A DNA stretch of 64,000 bases from Selenomonas sputigena_A. GTDB lineage: Bacteria; Bacillota; Negativicutes; Selenomonadales; Selenomonadaceae. The stretch covers positions 620,001 to 684,000 of the forward strand of contig NZ_CP194411.1 of NCBI RefSeq assembly GCF_051603425.1, read 5' to 3'. The translations under genes and the position numbers were made by a program. Under the pieces are notes generated by a model, which did no database searches, was not told the origin of the DNA, and was given only the letters and a program-made list of their open reading frames with translations. Positions 9,134 to 17,868 of the stretch are shown piece after piece (the stretch's first letter is position 1; each line of letters starts with the position of its first letter).

Positions 9134-10882
9134 TCATGCCTTTTCCAGAAGCTCCGCCCGCCCTTCGGCAAACTTCACCTTGAAATCGCACTCCGCCAAG
9201 GTGCTCACGCGATGGGCAATCGAAAGGATCGTAATCTGCCCCTTGAGCTTCAGGATGGTATGCGTGATGCTTTCCTCCGTCTCGTTGTCAAGCGCCGAAG
9301 TCGCCTCGTCCAGGATCAGAACCTCCGGTTCCTGGTAAAGCGCACGCGCAATGCCGATGCGCTGGCGCTGCCCGCCGGAGAGACGCACGCCGCGCTCGCC
9401 GACCATCGTATTGGCTCCTGCAGGCTGCGCCGATACGAACTCATGCAGCTCCGCCATCTTGAGGACGCGCTCCACCTTTTCGTCGTCAATATTCTCCGTC
9501 CGCATGCCCAGCGCAATATTCTCGCGAATCGTCCCATCGATGAGATAAATCGTCTGCGGCACATAGGCAAGGTTCGCCTGCCAGGCGCGGATATCCTGCT
9601 GAATATCCACCCCATCGACCTTGATGCTGCCGCGCACCGGCTTCAGCAGCCCCAGCAGGATGTCGACAAAGGTCGTCTTTCCCGCCCCGGACGGCCCGAC
9701 AATGCCGACAAAAGCGCCTTTCGGCACACGAAAGCTCACATCCTGCAGGACGAGCTGTCCCGTGCCGGGATAGCTGAACTCCAGATGCTCCACGGAAAGC
9801 TCCTGCCGAAACCCCATCTTGCCCGAATCGAGCGCAAGCTGCAATTCCCGCTGATGCACAGCGCGGCTTTTGATCGCAAGGAATTCGCGGTAAAGCTCGT
9901 CGAAAAGCGGCATCTGGAACTTGATGCCGTTGGCGAGGTTCACGATGCGGTTCGCGCTCGGCATCAGGCGAAAGGCCGCGAGAGCCAAAACGCCCAGCAG
10001 CGGCACGATATCCATCGGCGCCGTTCCCATGGCCAGCTTTACGACAATCATGACGAGCAAAGCACAGACGACAAGCGTCTCGATGATCATGCGCGGCAAC
10101 TGTGACAAAAAGAGAAATTTGCGATTGGCATTCCCGTATAATTCATAACTGCGCAGAAACTCATGCAAAAAGAACCGTTCCCGACGCATGACCTTCGTTT
10201 CTTTAATCGCCCCCAGACCCTGGTTGAGCCATTTAAGATAGATCGCCGCATAATCATTTTGGATGCGCCCCACCTCGGCAATTTTGCGGCGGAAAGATTT
10301 CAGCAGCGCATAGATCAGTGCAGCCATAAGCCCTGCAACGACAACAGCCGTAAACGCATCCAAAAAAACAAGCATCAGCCAAATCGTTCCCGCCGTGATG
10401 AATTCTGTCAAAAGCATAAACGTCGGGATGAGAATTGCAGAGAATACAACCTGCCCTCCCGCACTCACATTGCGAAGCAACGTGGCCGTATTATGGCTTA
10501 AATGAAAAAAATACGGCTTGGACAAATAATTCGCCAGCAACTGCCCTGAAAAATAAATTTGGTATTTCAGCGAAAAATCAATCTGCAGCTTCGCCTGCCA
10601 TGCCATATAGAGATTCTTCACGATGTACACAAGGATAAGCCCGACAGCGCCCGCGATGATCAAGTCCGTATGATCCTCTATGCCCAGAAGAGATGTCCCC
10701 CACTGCAGTTCTGCATGGCGGTCGAGGAAATCCGGCTGTCCCATCACAGAAATCAGCGGCAGAATGGCACCAATTCCCACGGCCTCGAGCATGGCGCCCA
10801 CGACCATCGCAAAGACGATGAGCGCGCACTGCCTGAGCTGCGCCGGTGTAAAGATTGTAAAGACCTTAAAGAATGATTTCAT
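9134..10882 (-). CDS. ABC transporter, lipid-linked oligosaccharide flippase (PglK-like)
   Basis: A 582-residue half-transporter with fused membrane and ATPase domains. Six predicted helices occupy about 1-320, starting with the MLEAVGIGAILPL segment typical of PglK/WlaB flippases. The nucleotide-binding domain has Walker A GPSGAGKTT (395-403), signature LSGGQ (501-505) and Walker B LILDEA (522-527). By family, it flips undecaprenyl-diphosphate-linked glycans across the inner membrane using ATP. It is the last gene of a run that includes the initiating transferase and GDP-fucose genes, which suits export of that glycan without a Wzx. A general MsbA-like lipid exporter is the alternative. Confidence 0.88.
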   Translation of the reverse strand: MKSFFKVFTIFTPAQLRQCALIVFAMVVGAMLEAVGIGAILPLISVMGQPDFLDRHAELQWGTSLLGIEDHTDLIIAGAVGLILVYIVKNLYMAWQAKLQIDFSLKYQIYFSGQLLANYLSKPYFFHLSHNTATLLRNVSAGGQVVFSAILIPTFMLLTEFITAGTIWLMLVFLDAFTAVVVAGLMAALIYALLKSFRRKIAEVGRIQNDYAAIYLKWLNQGLGAIKETKVMRRERFFLHEFLRSYELYGNANRKFLFLSQLPRMIIETLVVCALLVMIVVKLAMGTAPMDIVPLLGVLALAAFRLMPSANRIVNLANGIKFQMPLFDELYREFLAIKSRAVHQRELQLALDSGKMGFRQELSVEHLEFSYPGTGQLVLQDVSFRVPKGAFVGIVGPSGAGKTTFVDILLGLLKPVRGSIKVDGVDIQQDIRAWQANLAYVPQTIYLIDGTIRENIALGMRTENIDDEKVERVLKMAELHEFVSAQPAGANTMVGERGVRLSGGQRQRIGIARALYQEPEVLILDEATSALDNETEESITHTILKLKGQITILSIAHRVSTLAECDFKVKFAEGRAELLEKA

Positions 10883-10897
10883 ATCCCTCTTCCCATC

Positions 10898-12286
10898 TCA
10901 ATCATCTTCCTCTTCCCTGCGGATCCCATAGGCGGCGAGAGCCTCTGCCGCTTTATCCTCGTCCACGCCCTCTGTACTGCCCTTCTGGAAGAGCACGCGA
11001 ACCGTCTGAATGATGATCACGAGATCCGTAAAAAGATCGCAGTGCTGCACATACATGAGGTCATAGACGAGCTTGTCATACGCCGTTGTATTGTACTTGC
11101 CATAGACCTGGGCCAAGCCGGTGATTCCCGGCTTCACATTATGGCGGTAGGCATATTCCGGCGTGTCCTCTTGGAATTGCTTTACGAAGAAGGGGCGTTC
11201 GGGGCGCGGGCCGACAACGCTCATTTCCCCTTTCAGGACATTGATAAACTGCGGCAGCTCATCCAGGCGCACCGCGCGCAGAAAGCGTCCCACCTTCGTG
11301 ATACGCGGATCGTTCTCCCCCGCCATCACCGGGCCGCTCGCCTTCTCCGCATCCTGGCGCATGCTGCGAAATTTATAAACCTTGAACTCCTTGCCATACC
11401 GTCCGGTACGCACCTGTTTGTAAAAAACCGGCCCCTTGCTGTCCAGCTTGATGGCCAGTGCAACGGCAAGCATCGGCAAAGCCGTCAAAACAAGCGCGGC
11501 CAAGGAGAAAAAAATATCTAAAATCCGTTTCAGGGAGCGGCGCTCCAAAGACGGGTTCAGATACTGCGGCCGAAAAAACGGGATGTCGTCGATCTTATCG
11601 ATCGTCAGTCCGCTGCAGTAAAGCTCATAGACGGACGGCGCGAGCAGAACCTCTTTCTGCTGCTCCTGACAGCAGCCGACAATCTCGGATTTTTTCGTAA
11701 TCTCCACATCATCACAGAGGATGACAAGATTCACGAGCAGCACAGCCTCCCGCCATGCCTCGTTCTCCGCCCCATCCGTCGCGATATGGCGCACGCGGAT
11801 GCCAAGCTCCGGCGTGCTCGAAAGCCGCATCAACACCCTCGCACAAGCCTTCTCACTGCCGATGACAAGCGCCTCCCGCGGCACCATGATGAAGCGCTCC
11901 AAGCGCCACATCGTCCAGAGCCAAAGACCGAGCAGGATGAACTCATAAACAGCCGTCATGAGCAGCACGCTTCTCGAATAGCTGAACGCACGGAAAAAGA
12001 AATTCACCGCCATCATGATGACGAGCGTATAAAAGACAGAAAGCGCTACCCCGATAAAAATCTCGCCGAAGCGTTTGCGCGCAAGGGAAAACAGTCCATA
12101 AACACCAAAAAGGATGCCGATCAGAATCAAATTCATCGGCATCATCTGAAAATATACCTCGGTGGAAAATGCCGCCGGATAAACGGCCAGCACCGTCTGC
12201 AAAGCGAGATAAACGGCCAGCGCCGTCAGGGACAAGACCCCGCCGAGGAGCATGACCTTTCGGAACGTAGGAAACTTTTCCAGCAT
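10898..12286 (-). CDS. Polyprenyl-phosphate glycosyl-1-phosphate transferase (WbaP type)
   Basis: 462 residues. It starts glycan assembly by moving a sugar-1-phosphate from a UDP-sugar to undecaprenyl phosphate at the inner membrane. Four N-terminal helices, a central Rossmann-like CoA_binding_3 segment, and a C-terminal catalytic domain with one helix (ILDIFFSLAALVLTALPML) are present. Catalytic motifs are KVYKFRSM, LDELPQFINVLKGEMSVVG and PRPE. The ATG at 12286 is chosen because AAAGGA sits eight bases upstream, overlapping the earlier in-frame ATG at 12295. It lies upstream of the flippase gene. The sugar transferred (galactose or glucose versus HexNAc) cannot be read directly. Confidence 0.92.
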   Translation of the reverse strand: MLEKFPTFRKVMLLGGVLSLTALAVYLALQTVLAVYPAAFSTEVYFQMMPMNLILIGILFGVYGLFSLARKRFGEIFIGVALSVFYTLVIMMAVNFFFRAFSYSRSVLLMTAVYEFILLGLWLWTMWRLERFIMVPREALVIGSEKACARVLMRLSSTPELGIRVRHIATDGAENEAWREAVLLVNLVILCDDVEITKKSEIVGCCQEQQKEVLLAPSVYELYCSGLTIDKIDDIPFFRPQYLNPSLERRSLKRILDIFFSLAALVLTALPMLAVALAIKLDSKGPVFYKQVRTGRYGKEFKVYKFRSMRQDAEKASGPVMAGENDPRITKVGRFLRAVRLDELPQFINVLKGEMSVVGPRPERPFFVKQFQEDTPEYAYRHNVKPGITGLAQVYGKYNTTAYDKLVYDLMYVQHCDLFTDLVIIIQTVRVLFQKGSTEGVDEDKAAEALAAYGIRREEEDD

Positions 12287-12445
12287 GAACAACATCCTTT
12301 TATGCCACAGCGCGGCTTTCCTGCACGATACTTCCTTATATCCAAATAAACACGGATATCTTAGTATACCATTGTTTGCAGGCTTTTTCCACCACACGCC
12401 TCTGCCGGCAGGCCGCGCCCAAAAGCTTCCATTCCCCATCAAGCC

Positions 12446-13390
12446 CTATTCCAAAGTCGGCAAAACATTCTTGCAGAAATCCTCATAAGCTAGGCGCAAT
12501 CCGTCCTCAAGCTCCGTCCTGTACGTCCATCCAAGAGCTTCCGCTTTGGAAACATCGAGCAATTTGCGCGGCGTGCCGTTCGGCTTCGTCGTATCCCAGA
12601 GAATCTCCCCCTCGTAGCCGACAACACGAGCGACCATTTCAGCCAGATTCTTGATCGTCAATTCCTTGCCCGTTCCTGCATTGACTGTTTCATTGCCGCT
12701 GTAGCGATTCATCAAAAACACACAGAGATTTGCCAGATCATCCACATAGAGAAACTCGCGCAAAGGCGAACCGTCGCCCCAGCACGTCACCGAAGGCGCA
12801 CCTTTCTCCTTCGCCTCGTGGAAGCGGCGAATCAGAGCCGGCAGCACATGGCTGCGCGTCGCATGATAATTATCGTTCGGCCCATAGAGATTCGTCGGCA
12901 TGACCGAAATATAATCCGTACCGTACTGGCGGTTCAGGTATTCGCAGTATTTCAGGCCTGAAATCTTCGCGAGCGCATACGCCTCGTTTGTCTCCTCAAG
13001 CGACGAGGTCAGCAGGCAGTCCTCCTTCATCGGCTGCGGCGCAAGACGCGGATAGATGCATGACGAGCCGAGGAATTCGAGCTTCCTGCAGCCGTTTTTC
13101 CATGCGGCATGGATCACGTTCATCTCCAGCATCATATTGAAATACATAAAATCCGCCGGCGCCTCGCTGTTCGCCCCGATGCCGCCGACCTTCGCCGCCG
13201 CAAGGAAAACATATGCGGGCTTCTCCTCCGCAAAAAATGCTTCCACAGCCTTCTGCCGACAGAGATCGACGTCCTCATGCGTGCGCGTCACAATATTCGT
13301 ATAGCCCTGCTTCCGAAGTTCCCTTACGATAGCCGAGCCGACCATGCCGCGGTGCCCCGCCACATAAATCTTCGCATCCTTTTCCATCAT
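12446..13390 (-). CDS. fcl: GDP-L-fucose synthase
   Basis: 314 residues. An NADPH-dependent SDR epimerase-reductase that turns GDP-4-keto-6-deoxymannose into GDP-L-fucose. The Rossmann motif GHRGMVGSA is near residue 12 and the catalytic YxxxK in EAYALAKISGLKYCEYL around 140; the FLGSSCIYP and PTNLYGPNDNY segments are diagnostic. With gmd and manC in the same stretch the route from mannose-1-phosphate to GDP-fucose is complete, so the exported glycan probably contains fucose. It lies directly downstream of a small antitoxin gene that splits it from manC. Confidence 0.95.
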   Translation of the reverse strand: MMEKDAKIYVAGHRGMVGSAIVRELRKQGYTNIVTRTHEDVDLCRQKAVEAFFAEEKPAYVFLAAAKVGGIGANSEAPADFMYFNMMLEMNVIHAAWKNGCRKLEFLGSSCIYPRLAPQPMKEDCLLTSSLEETNEAYALAKISGLKYCEYLNRQYGTDYISVMPTNLYGPNDNYHATRSHVLPALIRRFHEAKEKGAPSVTCWGDGSPLREFLYVDDLANLCVFLMNRYSGNETVNAGTGKELTIKNLAEMVARVVGYEGEILWDTTKPNGTPRKLLDVSKAEALGWTYRTELEDGLRLAYEDFCKNVLPTLE

Positions 13391-13430
13391 AAAAGTCCCG
13401 CCTTAAATCCTATTCAATGATCATGGCCAA

Positions 13431-13694
13431 TTATACTTCATGCTCAACAAAATCAAGATGCCCCGCCTTATATTCTTCCATCTTTTTTTCCAAATAGCGT
13501 ACATTGGATTCCGAATAAAACGGATCAATGGCAAGATCAAACGGGATGCGCTTTTCTCTCCCCACCTTCTTGGCAAAGATTGTAAAAGCTGCACTCATGG
13601 AAAGTCCCAGTTCCGCGCATACCTGCTCCATGTTTTTTTTCACCGACGCATCCAGTCGAAAGTTTACATTTACAACATTTGCAGACTGTGTCAT
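13431..13694 (-). CDS. Orphan RelB/DinJ-family antitoxin
   Basis: 88 residues from ATG 13694, with a run of Gs as ribosome binding site. The N-terminal ribbon-helix-helix (VVNVNFRLDASVKKNMEQV, GLSMSAAFTIFAKK) and the C-terminal toxin-neutralising tail (PFYSESNVRYLEKKMEEYK) match RelB/DinJ. In typical modules the next gene is a RelE/YafQ RNase toxin. Here the next gene 40 bases downstream is fcl, and no toxin-like frame exists on either strand nearby. It has its own promoter, which may be autoregulated by the RHH domain. It could be a remnant or an anti-toxin guard. Confidence 0.85.
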   Translation of the reverse strand: MTQSANVVNVNFRLDASVKKNMEQVCAELGLSMSAAFTIFAKKVGREKRIPFDLAIDPFYSESNVRYLEKKMEEYKAGHLDFVEHEV

Positions 13695-13717
13695 ATACAG
13701 CCCCCCCTTATGCAACC

Positions 13718-13746
13718 ATAATACGCAAAAGTAAAGAAAAATACAA
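13718..13746 (-). promoter_or_regulatory. Promoter of the orphan antitoxin
   Basis: Minus-strand TTGTAT (13741-13746) and TATTAT (13718-13723) with a 17-base spacer, 24 bases upstream of the antitoxin ATG and just past the manC stop. It would also drive fcl and the genes beyond. Confidence 0.6.
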
Positions 13747-13756
13747 GCATTTTTCT

Positions 13757-15073
13757 TTATTCCGTCTCCTGCCACTTGATCTTGTCCTCTTTCGAGATAT
13801 CCTTTCCCATCTGCAGCTCGATGATCGTCATCTTCTCGCGCGCCTCCACCTTGTGCTTCATCCCTTGCGGGATATGCACTACAGCGCCCGGAGCCACCTC
13901 TTTTCGGACGCCGTCGAGCAGAACGAAGCCGCGGCCCTGCACCACATTCCAGACCTCATCGCGATGCCGGTGGCTATGGTAATTCATGCCATGCCCGGGA
14001 TTTAGCGTCACCTTTATGACGAGGCTTCGCTCCTCCACGTCGATGATCTGGAACCTGCCCCACGATTTTTCCGCAAACATGGCCTGCTGCGTAAACTTCT
14101 CCACATAAGGCTTGATATAGCTCGATGCGCTCTTGTCGGCGACAAGGATGCCCTCGGGACTGGCTGCCACCACGGCATCCTTGAGCCCCATGCAAAGAAT
14201 CGGCACATCCATCTCGTTGACGACCTGCGTCCTTTGGCAGGCATCGTCCATCGTCACATCGCCGATGCTCGGCGACTGCATGATTTCCGTCAGCGTATTC
14301 CACGTGCCGAGATCCTTCCACTCACCCGCATAGCGCAGGACGGCGATGCTCTTCTCCCGCTCGACAACAGCATAGTCGAAACTGATTTTTTCAAGCTTCC
14401 CATAGTTTTGGAAAAGCGCCTCATAGCTCGAGAAGCCCAGAAGCTTCTGTGCCTTTTCCAGTACATAAGCAAGGCGAAAAGCAAAAACGCCGCTGTTCCA
14501 AAGCGCGCCTTTTCGTATATACTGCGCCGCTTCTTCCTCCGAGGGCTTCTCCTTGAAGGTCGCCACCGGGCTGATTTCCGCCTTGTCCTCCGGCAGGATA
14601 TAGCCGTATTTCGCACTCGGGTACGTCGGCTCGATTCCCATGAGCATAAGCGAGGCCCGGTTTTTCGATGCAAGAGATGTCAATCTTCGGACAGCGGAGA
14701 AATAACTGTCCTCCACATAGGGATCGACAGGGCATATTGCTGCAGCCTCATCCAAGGGCACGCCCTTCACATCGTGCAGATAAGCGCATACAAGCGCAAT
14801 CGCCGGAAACGTATCCCTGCGGCACGGCTCCACGGAAAGTGCCGCATCATCCCCCAGCTGATGCAGAAGCGTCGCGACCTGCGCCTTCGACGTTGCAATC
14901 GTCACATCCGCATCGGGATCGGCTCTTCGGATCTGCCCATAGACGCGCTGCGCCATGGACAGGCAGGTCCCGTCCGCCTGACGAAAAATCGGGATAAACT
15001 GCTTCGAACGTATATCGTTGGAAAGCGGCCAAAGGCGTTTGCCTGAGCCGCCGGAAAGCAAAACAATATGCAC
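13757..15073 (-). CDS. manC: Mannose-1-phosphate guanylyltransferase (ManC type)
   Basis: 438 residues. It makes GDP-mannose from GTP and mannose-1-phosphate. The nucleotidyltransferase N-terminus has LLSGGSGKRLWPLS (5-18) and VEPCRRDTFPAIAL. The C-terminal cupin-like domain (YHSHRHRDEVWNVVQG) is the part that in bifunctional enzymes isomerises mannose-6-phosphate; it looks intact. Start is GTG 15073, preceded by a GAGGTAGGG stretch. It supplies gmd and fcl, which bracket it. Confidence 0.93.
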   Translation of the reverse strand: MHIVLLSGGSGKRLWPLSNDIRSKQFIPIFRQADGTCLSMAQRVYGQIRRADPDADVTIATSKAQVATLLHQLGDDAALSVEPCRRDTFPAIALVCAYLHDVKGVPLDEAAAICPVDPYVEDSYFSAVRRLTSLASKNRASLMLMGIEPTYPSAKYGYILPEDKAEISPVATFKEKPSEEEAAQYIRKGALWNSGVFAFRLAYVLEKAQKLLGFSSYEALFQNYGKLEKISFDYAVVEREKSIAVLRYAGEWKDLGTWNTLTEIMQSPSIGDVTMDDACQRTQVVNEMDVPILCMGLKDAVVAASPEGILVADKSASSYIKPYVEKFTQQAMFAEKSWGRFQIIDVEERSLVIKVTLNPGHGMNYHSHRHRDEVWNVVQGRGFVLLDGVRKEVAPGAVVHIPQGMKHKVEAREKMTIIELQMGKDISKEDKIKWQETE

Positions 15074-15114
15074 AGCCCTACCTCGCTCCCCTTCATTTTT
15101 ATGGCAAACTTTCA

Positions 15115-15210
15115 GGACATATGTTCATCCTTCACGCGAAACGGCCTACTTTGCTGTCGTTGCCATCTCCTGCGATAGCATCATCCCAGCATCATGCTGT
15201 ACATATGTCC
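15115..15210 (-). repeat. Gamma repeat element, copy A (terminal inverted repeats)
   Basis: A 96-bp element bounded by near-perfect 13-15 bp inverted ends of the type GGACATATGTWCAGC, in the 213-bp gap between manC and gmd. Read on the minus strand it matches the ends of copies at 58492-58586 and 63468-63569, while the interiors differ. The gap holds nothing else recognisable. Confidence 0.75.
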
Positions 15211-15286
15211 TCATGCCTTACGGAAACCTCAGCCACGTTTCCCGATTATCCGGCAGCAGCTCCGGTCGGCCTCTTTTCAAACCGGA

Positions 15287-16321
15287 TCAGCGTCCGTACT
15301 TTTCCAGATCCGCCTTGACCATCAGGCGCACAAGCGCCGGAAAATCGACCTTGCGCCGCCAACCAAGCTCCTTTTCCGCCTTCGAGGAATCGCCCCAGAG
15401 AAGCTCGACCTCCGCCGGACGGAAAAAACGCGCATCCACATCGACGAGAAGCCGTCCCGTCTTCCTGCAATACCCCTTCTCCTCAACACCCTCGCCGCGC
15501 CATTCGATCTCGATGCCTGCCGCTTCACGGAAAGCGCACTCCACGAACTCACGCACCGTATGCGTCTCGTTCGTCGCCAGCACATAGTCGCTCGCCTTCT
15601 CCTGCTGCAGGATGCGCCACATGCCCTCGACGTAGTCGCCCGCAAAGCCCCAGTCGCGCTTCGCATCGAGATTGCCGAGCGACAGCTTCTCTTCCTTGCC
15701 CGCTAAAATCTTCGCCACAGCAATCGTAATCTTACGCGTCACAAACGTCTCACCCCGGCGCGGCGACTCATGGTTGAACAGAATGCCGTTCGCCGCAAAC
15801 ATCCCGTAAGCCTCACGATAATTGACTGTAATCCAATACGAATAAAGCTTCGCCGCCCCATAAGGAGACTTCGGATAAAAAGGCGTCGCCTCGCTCTGCG
15901 GCGCTGTCTCCGGCAAGCCGCCGAAAAGCTCCGATGTCGACGCCTGATAAAAGCGGCAGGGAACACCGCTCTGGCGGATCGCCTCCAGCATCTTGAGCGC
16001 CGCGACGCCCGTAGCCTCCGCCGTATACTCCGGCACTTCGAAAGACACTGCCACATGCGACTGCGCCGCGAGGTTGTACACTTCATCCGGTCGAATCTTC
16101 GCAATCAGCAGCATCAAATTGCACGAATCCGTCAAATCCCCATAGTGCAAAAAAATCCGTCCCGCCAGCGAACTGTCCGCCAGCAAATGATCGATGCGTT
16201 CTGTACAGCTTGTGCTGTGACGACGCAAGACGCCATGCACCTCATAACCTTTTTCGAGCAGAAGCTCCGCCAGGTACGAACCATCCTGCCCCGTAATTCC
16301 CGTAATCAACGCTTTCTTCAT
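15287..16321 (-). CDS. gmd: GDP-mannose 4,6-dehydratase
   Basis: 344 residues. It converts GDP-mannose to GDP-4-keto-6-deoxymannose with bound NADP. The motifs GITGQDGSYLAELLLEKGYE near the N-terminus, FYQASTSELFG, and SPYGAAKLYSYWIT with the catalytic YxxxK are all present, as is the Gmd segment NHESPRRGETFVTRKIT. Start ATG 16321 has GGAG seven bases upstream; an earlier in-frame ATG lacks a site. It is the head of the GDP-fucose run. Confidence 0.96.
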   Translation of the reverse strand: MKKALITGITGQDGSYLAELLLEKGYEVHGVLRRHSTSCTERIDHLLADSSLAGRIFLHYGDLTDSCNLMLLIAKIRPDEVYNLAAQSHVAVSFEVPEYTAEATGVAALKMLEAIRQSGVPCRFYQASTSELFGGLPETAPQSEATPFYPKSPYGAAKLYSYWITVNYREAYGMFAANGILFNHESPRRGETFVTRKITIAVAKILAGKEEKLSLGNLDAKRDWGFAGDYVEGMWRILQQEKASDYVLATNETHTVREFVECAFREAAGIEIEWRGEGVEEKGYCRKTGRLLVDVDARFFRPAEVELLWGDSSKAEKELGWRRKVDFPALVRLMVKADLEKYGR

Positions 16322-16675
16322 ATCCGATCTCCATTTCCAAATCATGAAAACTCTTTACTTCACGGCATCCGCCTCATCACCGGCATAATATCGTTGCTTG
16401 CGGCTCTTCGGTTTTCCCGGGAGCTCCCCGCTCTCAAATCCATTTTGTCAATGCAACAAGATCTTCTGTTATCATTTTCTCCTATTTAAACAAAAAAAAC
16501 ACAACAAAGCAAATCCGTTCAATGAAATTTTATTGATTTAAGTAAAATATTTGTAAAACCCCATTCTATTTTATAAAACAGCAGGAGATTTTATCAAATC
16601 AAACAACAAGTTTACTGAAATCAAATTTGATTTCCAGAAACACTTCATCTCAATGCTCATATCCTCTACAAGCGA
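16322..16675. other. AT-rich 350-bp intergenic region
   Basis: This region separates the glycosyltransferase stop from the gmd start and should carry the gmd promoter. I see a minus-strand TATTAT near 16387 and a TTGACA at 16446-16451, but not at matching spacing, so I do not call a promoter. It has no open frame of note. The palindrome at 16617-16634 is listed separately. Confidence 0.5.
16617..16634. repeat. Perfect 18-bp palindrome
   Basis: The self-complementary sequence GAAATCAAATTTGATTTC has no spacer and lies 42 bases past the stop of the upstream glycosyltransferase gene. It could be a regulator site; it is too AT-rich to be a strong terminator. Confidence 0.6.
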
Positions 16676-17851
16676 CTACATATTCATAAAAAGCTCCGCA
16701 TACTTTCGTACAATCGTTTCTTTTCGATACTTCTCTAAATAAAGCTTTCGGGCTCGTTCCCCCATTTCGCAGGCCTCCTGCGGATGCGCCTGCAAGAAGT
16801 CCACCGCCGCACAAAACGCCCCGACATCTCCATGAGGCAAAACAAAACCGAGACGGTTTTCCCGTATTGTCATCGCCATCTCCGTCATTGGGTCCGAGAT
16901 CGCCAACACGGGCCGGCCGGCAGCCAGATAAGTATAGAACTTGCTCGGCACGGCAAGACCTGAAAGATCCTCCTCCAAAGAAACAAGAAATGCGTCCGCC
17001 TCTGCCAAAGCTTCCTGATACTCTGCCTCGGGAAGAAACGAACGAAATTCGACATTTTCCATTTCTCGTGCCTGCTCCATAAGGCCTGCCTTAGAAGCTC
17101 CCTCGCCCACAAAGACAAGCGTTGCTTCCGGCAGTTCACGCAAAGCTTCTACGGACAATTCCAAATTGTGGAATCGCCCCATATTGCCTGTATAAAGGAT
17201 TTTGAATCTTCCTTCTTGTTCCTTACGTCGAAAAACCACCCCGTCACTCGCCCAGTTTTCTATGACAGCCAAGTGTGTTTCCGGCACATGATAAGCCGTC
17301 ATCAAATATTTTTCCATATCGCGCCCCAGGACAACGACCTTGTCTGCATGGCGAAAAACATAGCGGTTTACAGCAAACATCACGCGGGAAAAAAGATGCT
17401 TTTCCCCTACCACATGCATGGCAATGGCGATATCAGGATATAGATCATGTAAGATATAAATAAAACGCTGTCTCTTGCGGCGCAGAAGCAGCCCCAAAAA
17501 CGGCATAAGCGGCGGATTGGATACGGAAACGAGGATGTCCTTTTTCCCGGTCAATCCGTGATGAATCGCTGTCCAAAGGGAACAGAGAACTACCATGACA
17601 TAGTTGAAAACTCGGCCGAATGCGTTCTCTTTCGAGCGAAACCACCGAAAACAGCGAAAAACGCGCACATCCCCATATGTTTCAAAAGCCGGCAGGACAC
17701 GCCCAGAAACATCGCCGTACTCCTGGCGGCTGGCGATGACATCAACAGAAAAACCGTTTTCGGACAAAGACGAAAACAGCTCTCCCATAACACGTCCCGT
17801 CCCGGTGCGATCAGGAAAAAAGAACTGACTCAAAAGCAAAATGCGTTTCAC
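16676..17851 (-). CDS. Glycosyltransferase family 4 (WcaI-like)
   Basis: 391 residues, GT-B fold. The N-terminal acceptor domain begins KRILLLSQFFFPDRTGTGRV. The C-terminal donor domain contains KILYTGNMGRFHNLELSVEA, LVFVGEGASKAGL and the donor-site loop LSGLAVPSKFYTYLAAGRPV. The start is GTG 17851 after an AAAGGGGGAAAAGGA stretch; the frame upstream overlaps the acyltransferase gene. It is the last gene of a five-gene run and probably adds one sugar to the lipid-linked glycan. Donor and acceptor are unknown. Confidence 0.88.
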   Translation of the reverse strand: MKRILLLSQFFFPDRTGTGRVMGELFSSLSENGFSVDVIASRQEYGDVSGRVLPAFETYGDVRVFRCFRWFRSKENAFGRVFNYVMVVLCSLWTAIHHGLTGKKDILVSVSNPPLMPFLGLLLRRKRQRFIYILHDLYPDIAIAMHVVGEKHLFSRVMFAVNRYVFRHADKVVVLGRDMEKYLMTAYHVPETHLAVIENWASDGVVFRRKEQEGRFKILYTGNMGRFHNLELSVEALRELPEATLVFVGEGASKAGLMEQAREMENVEFRSFLPEAEYQEALAEADAFLVSLEEDLSGLAVPSKFYTYLAAGRPVLAISDPMTEMAMTIRENRLGFVLPHGDVGAFCAAVDFLQAHPQEACEMGERARKLYLEKYRKETIVRKYAELFMNM

Positions 17852-17868
17852 ATCCTTTTCCCCCTTTC

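Noticed and set aside
13391..13430. Missing toxin next to the RelB/DinJ gene
   Set aside because: Only 40 bases separate it from fcl; no toxin or fragment is visible on either strand.
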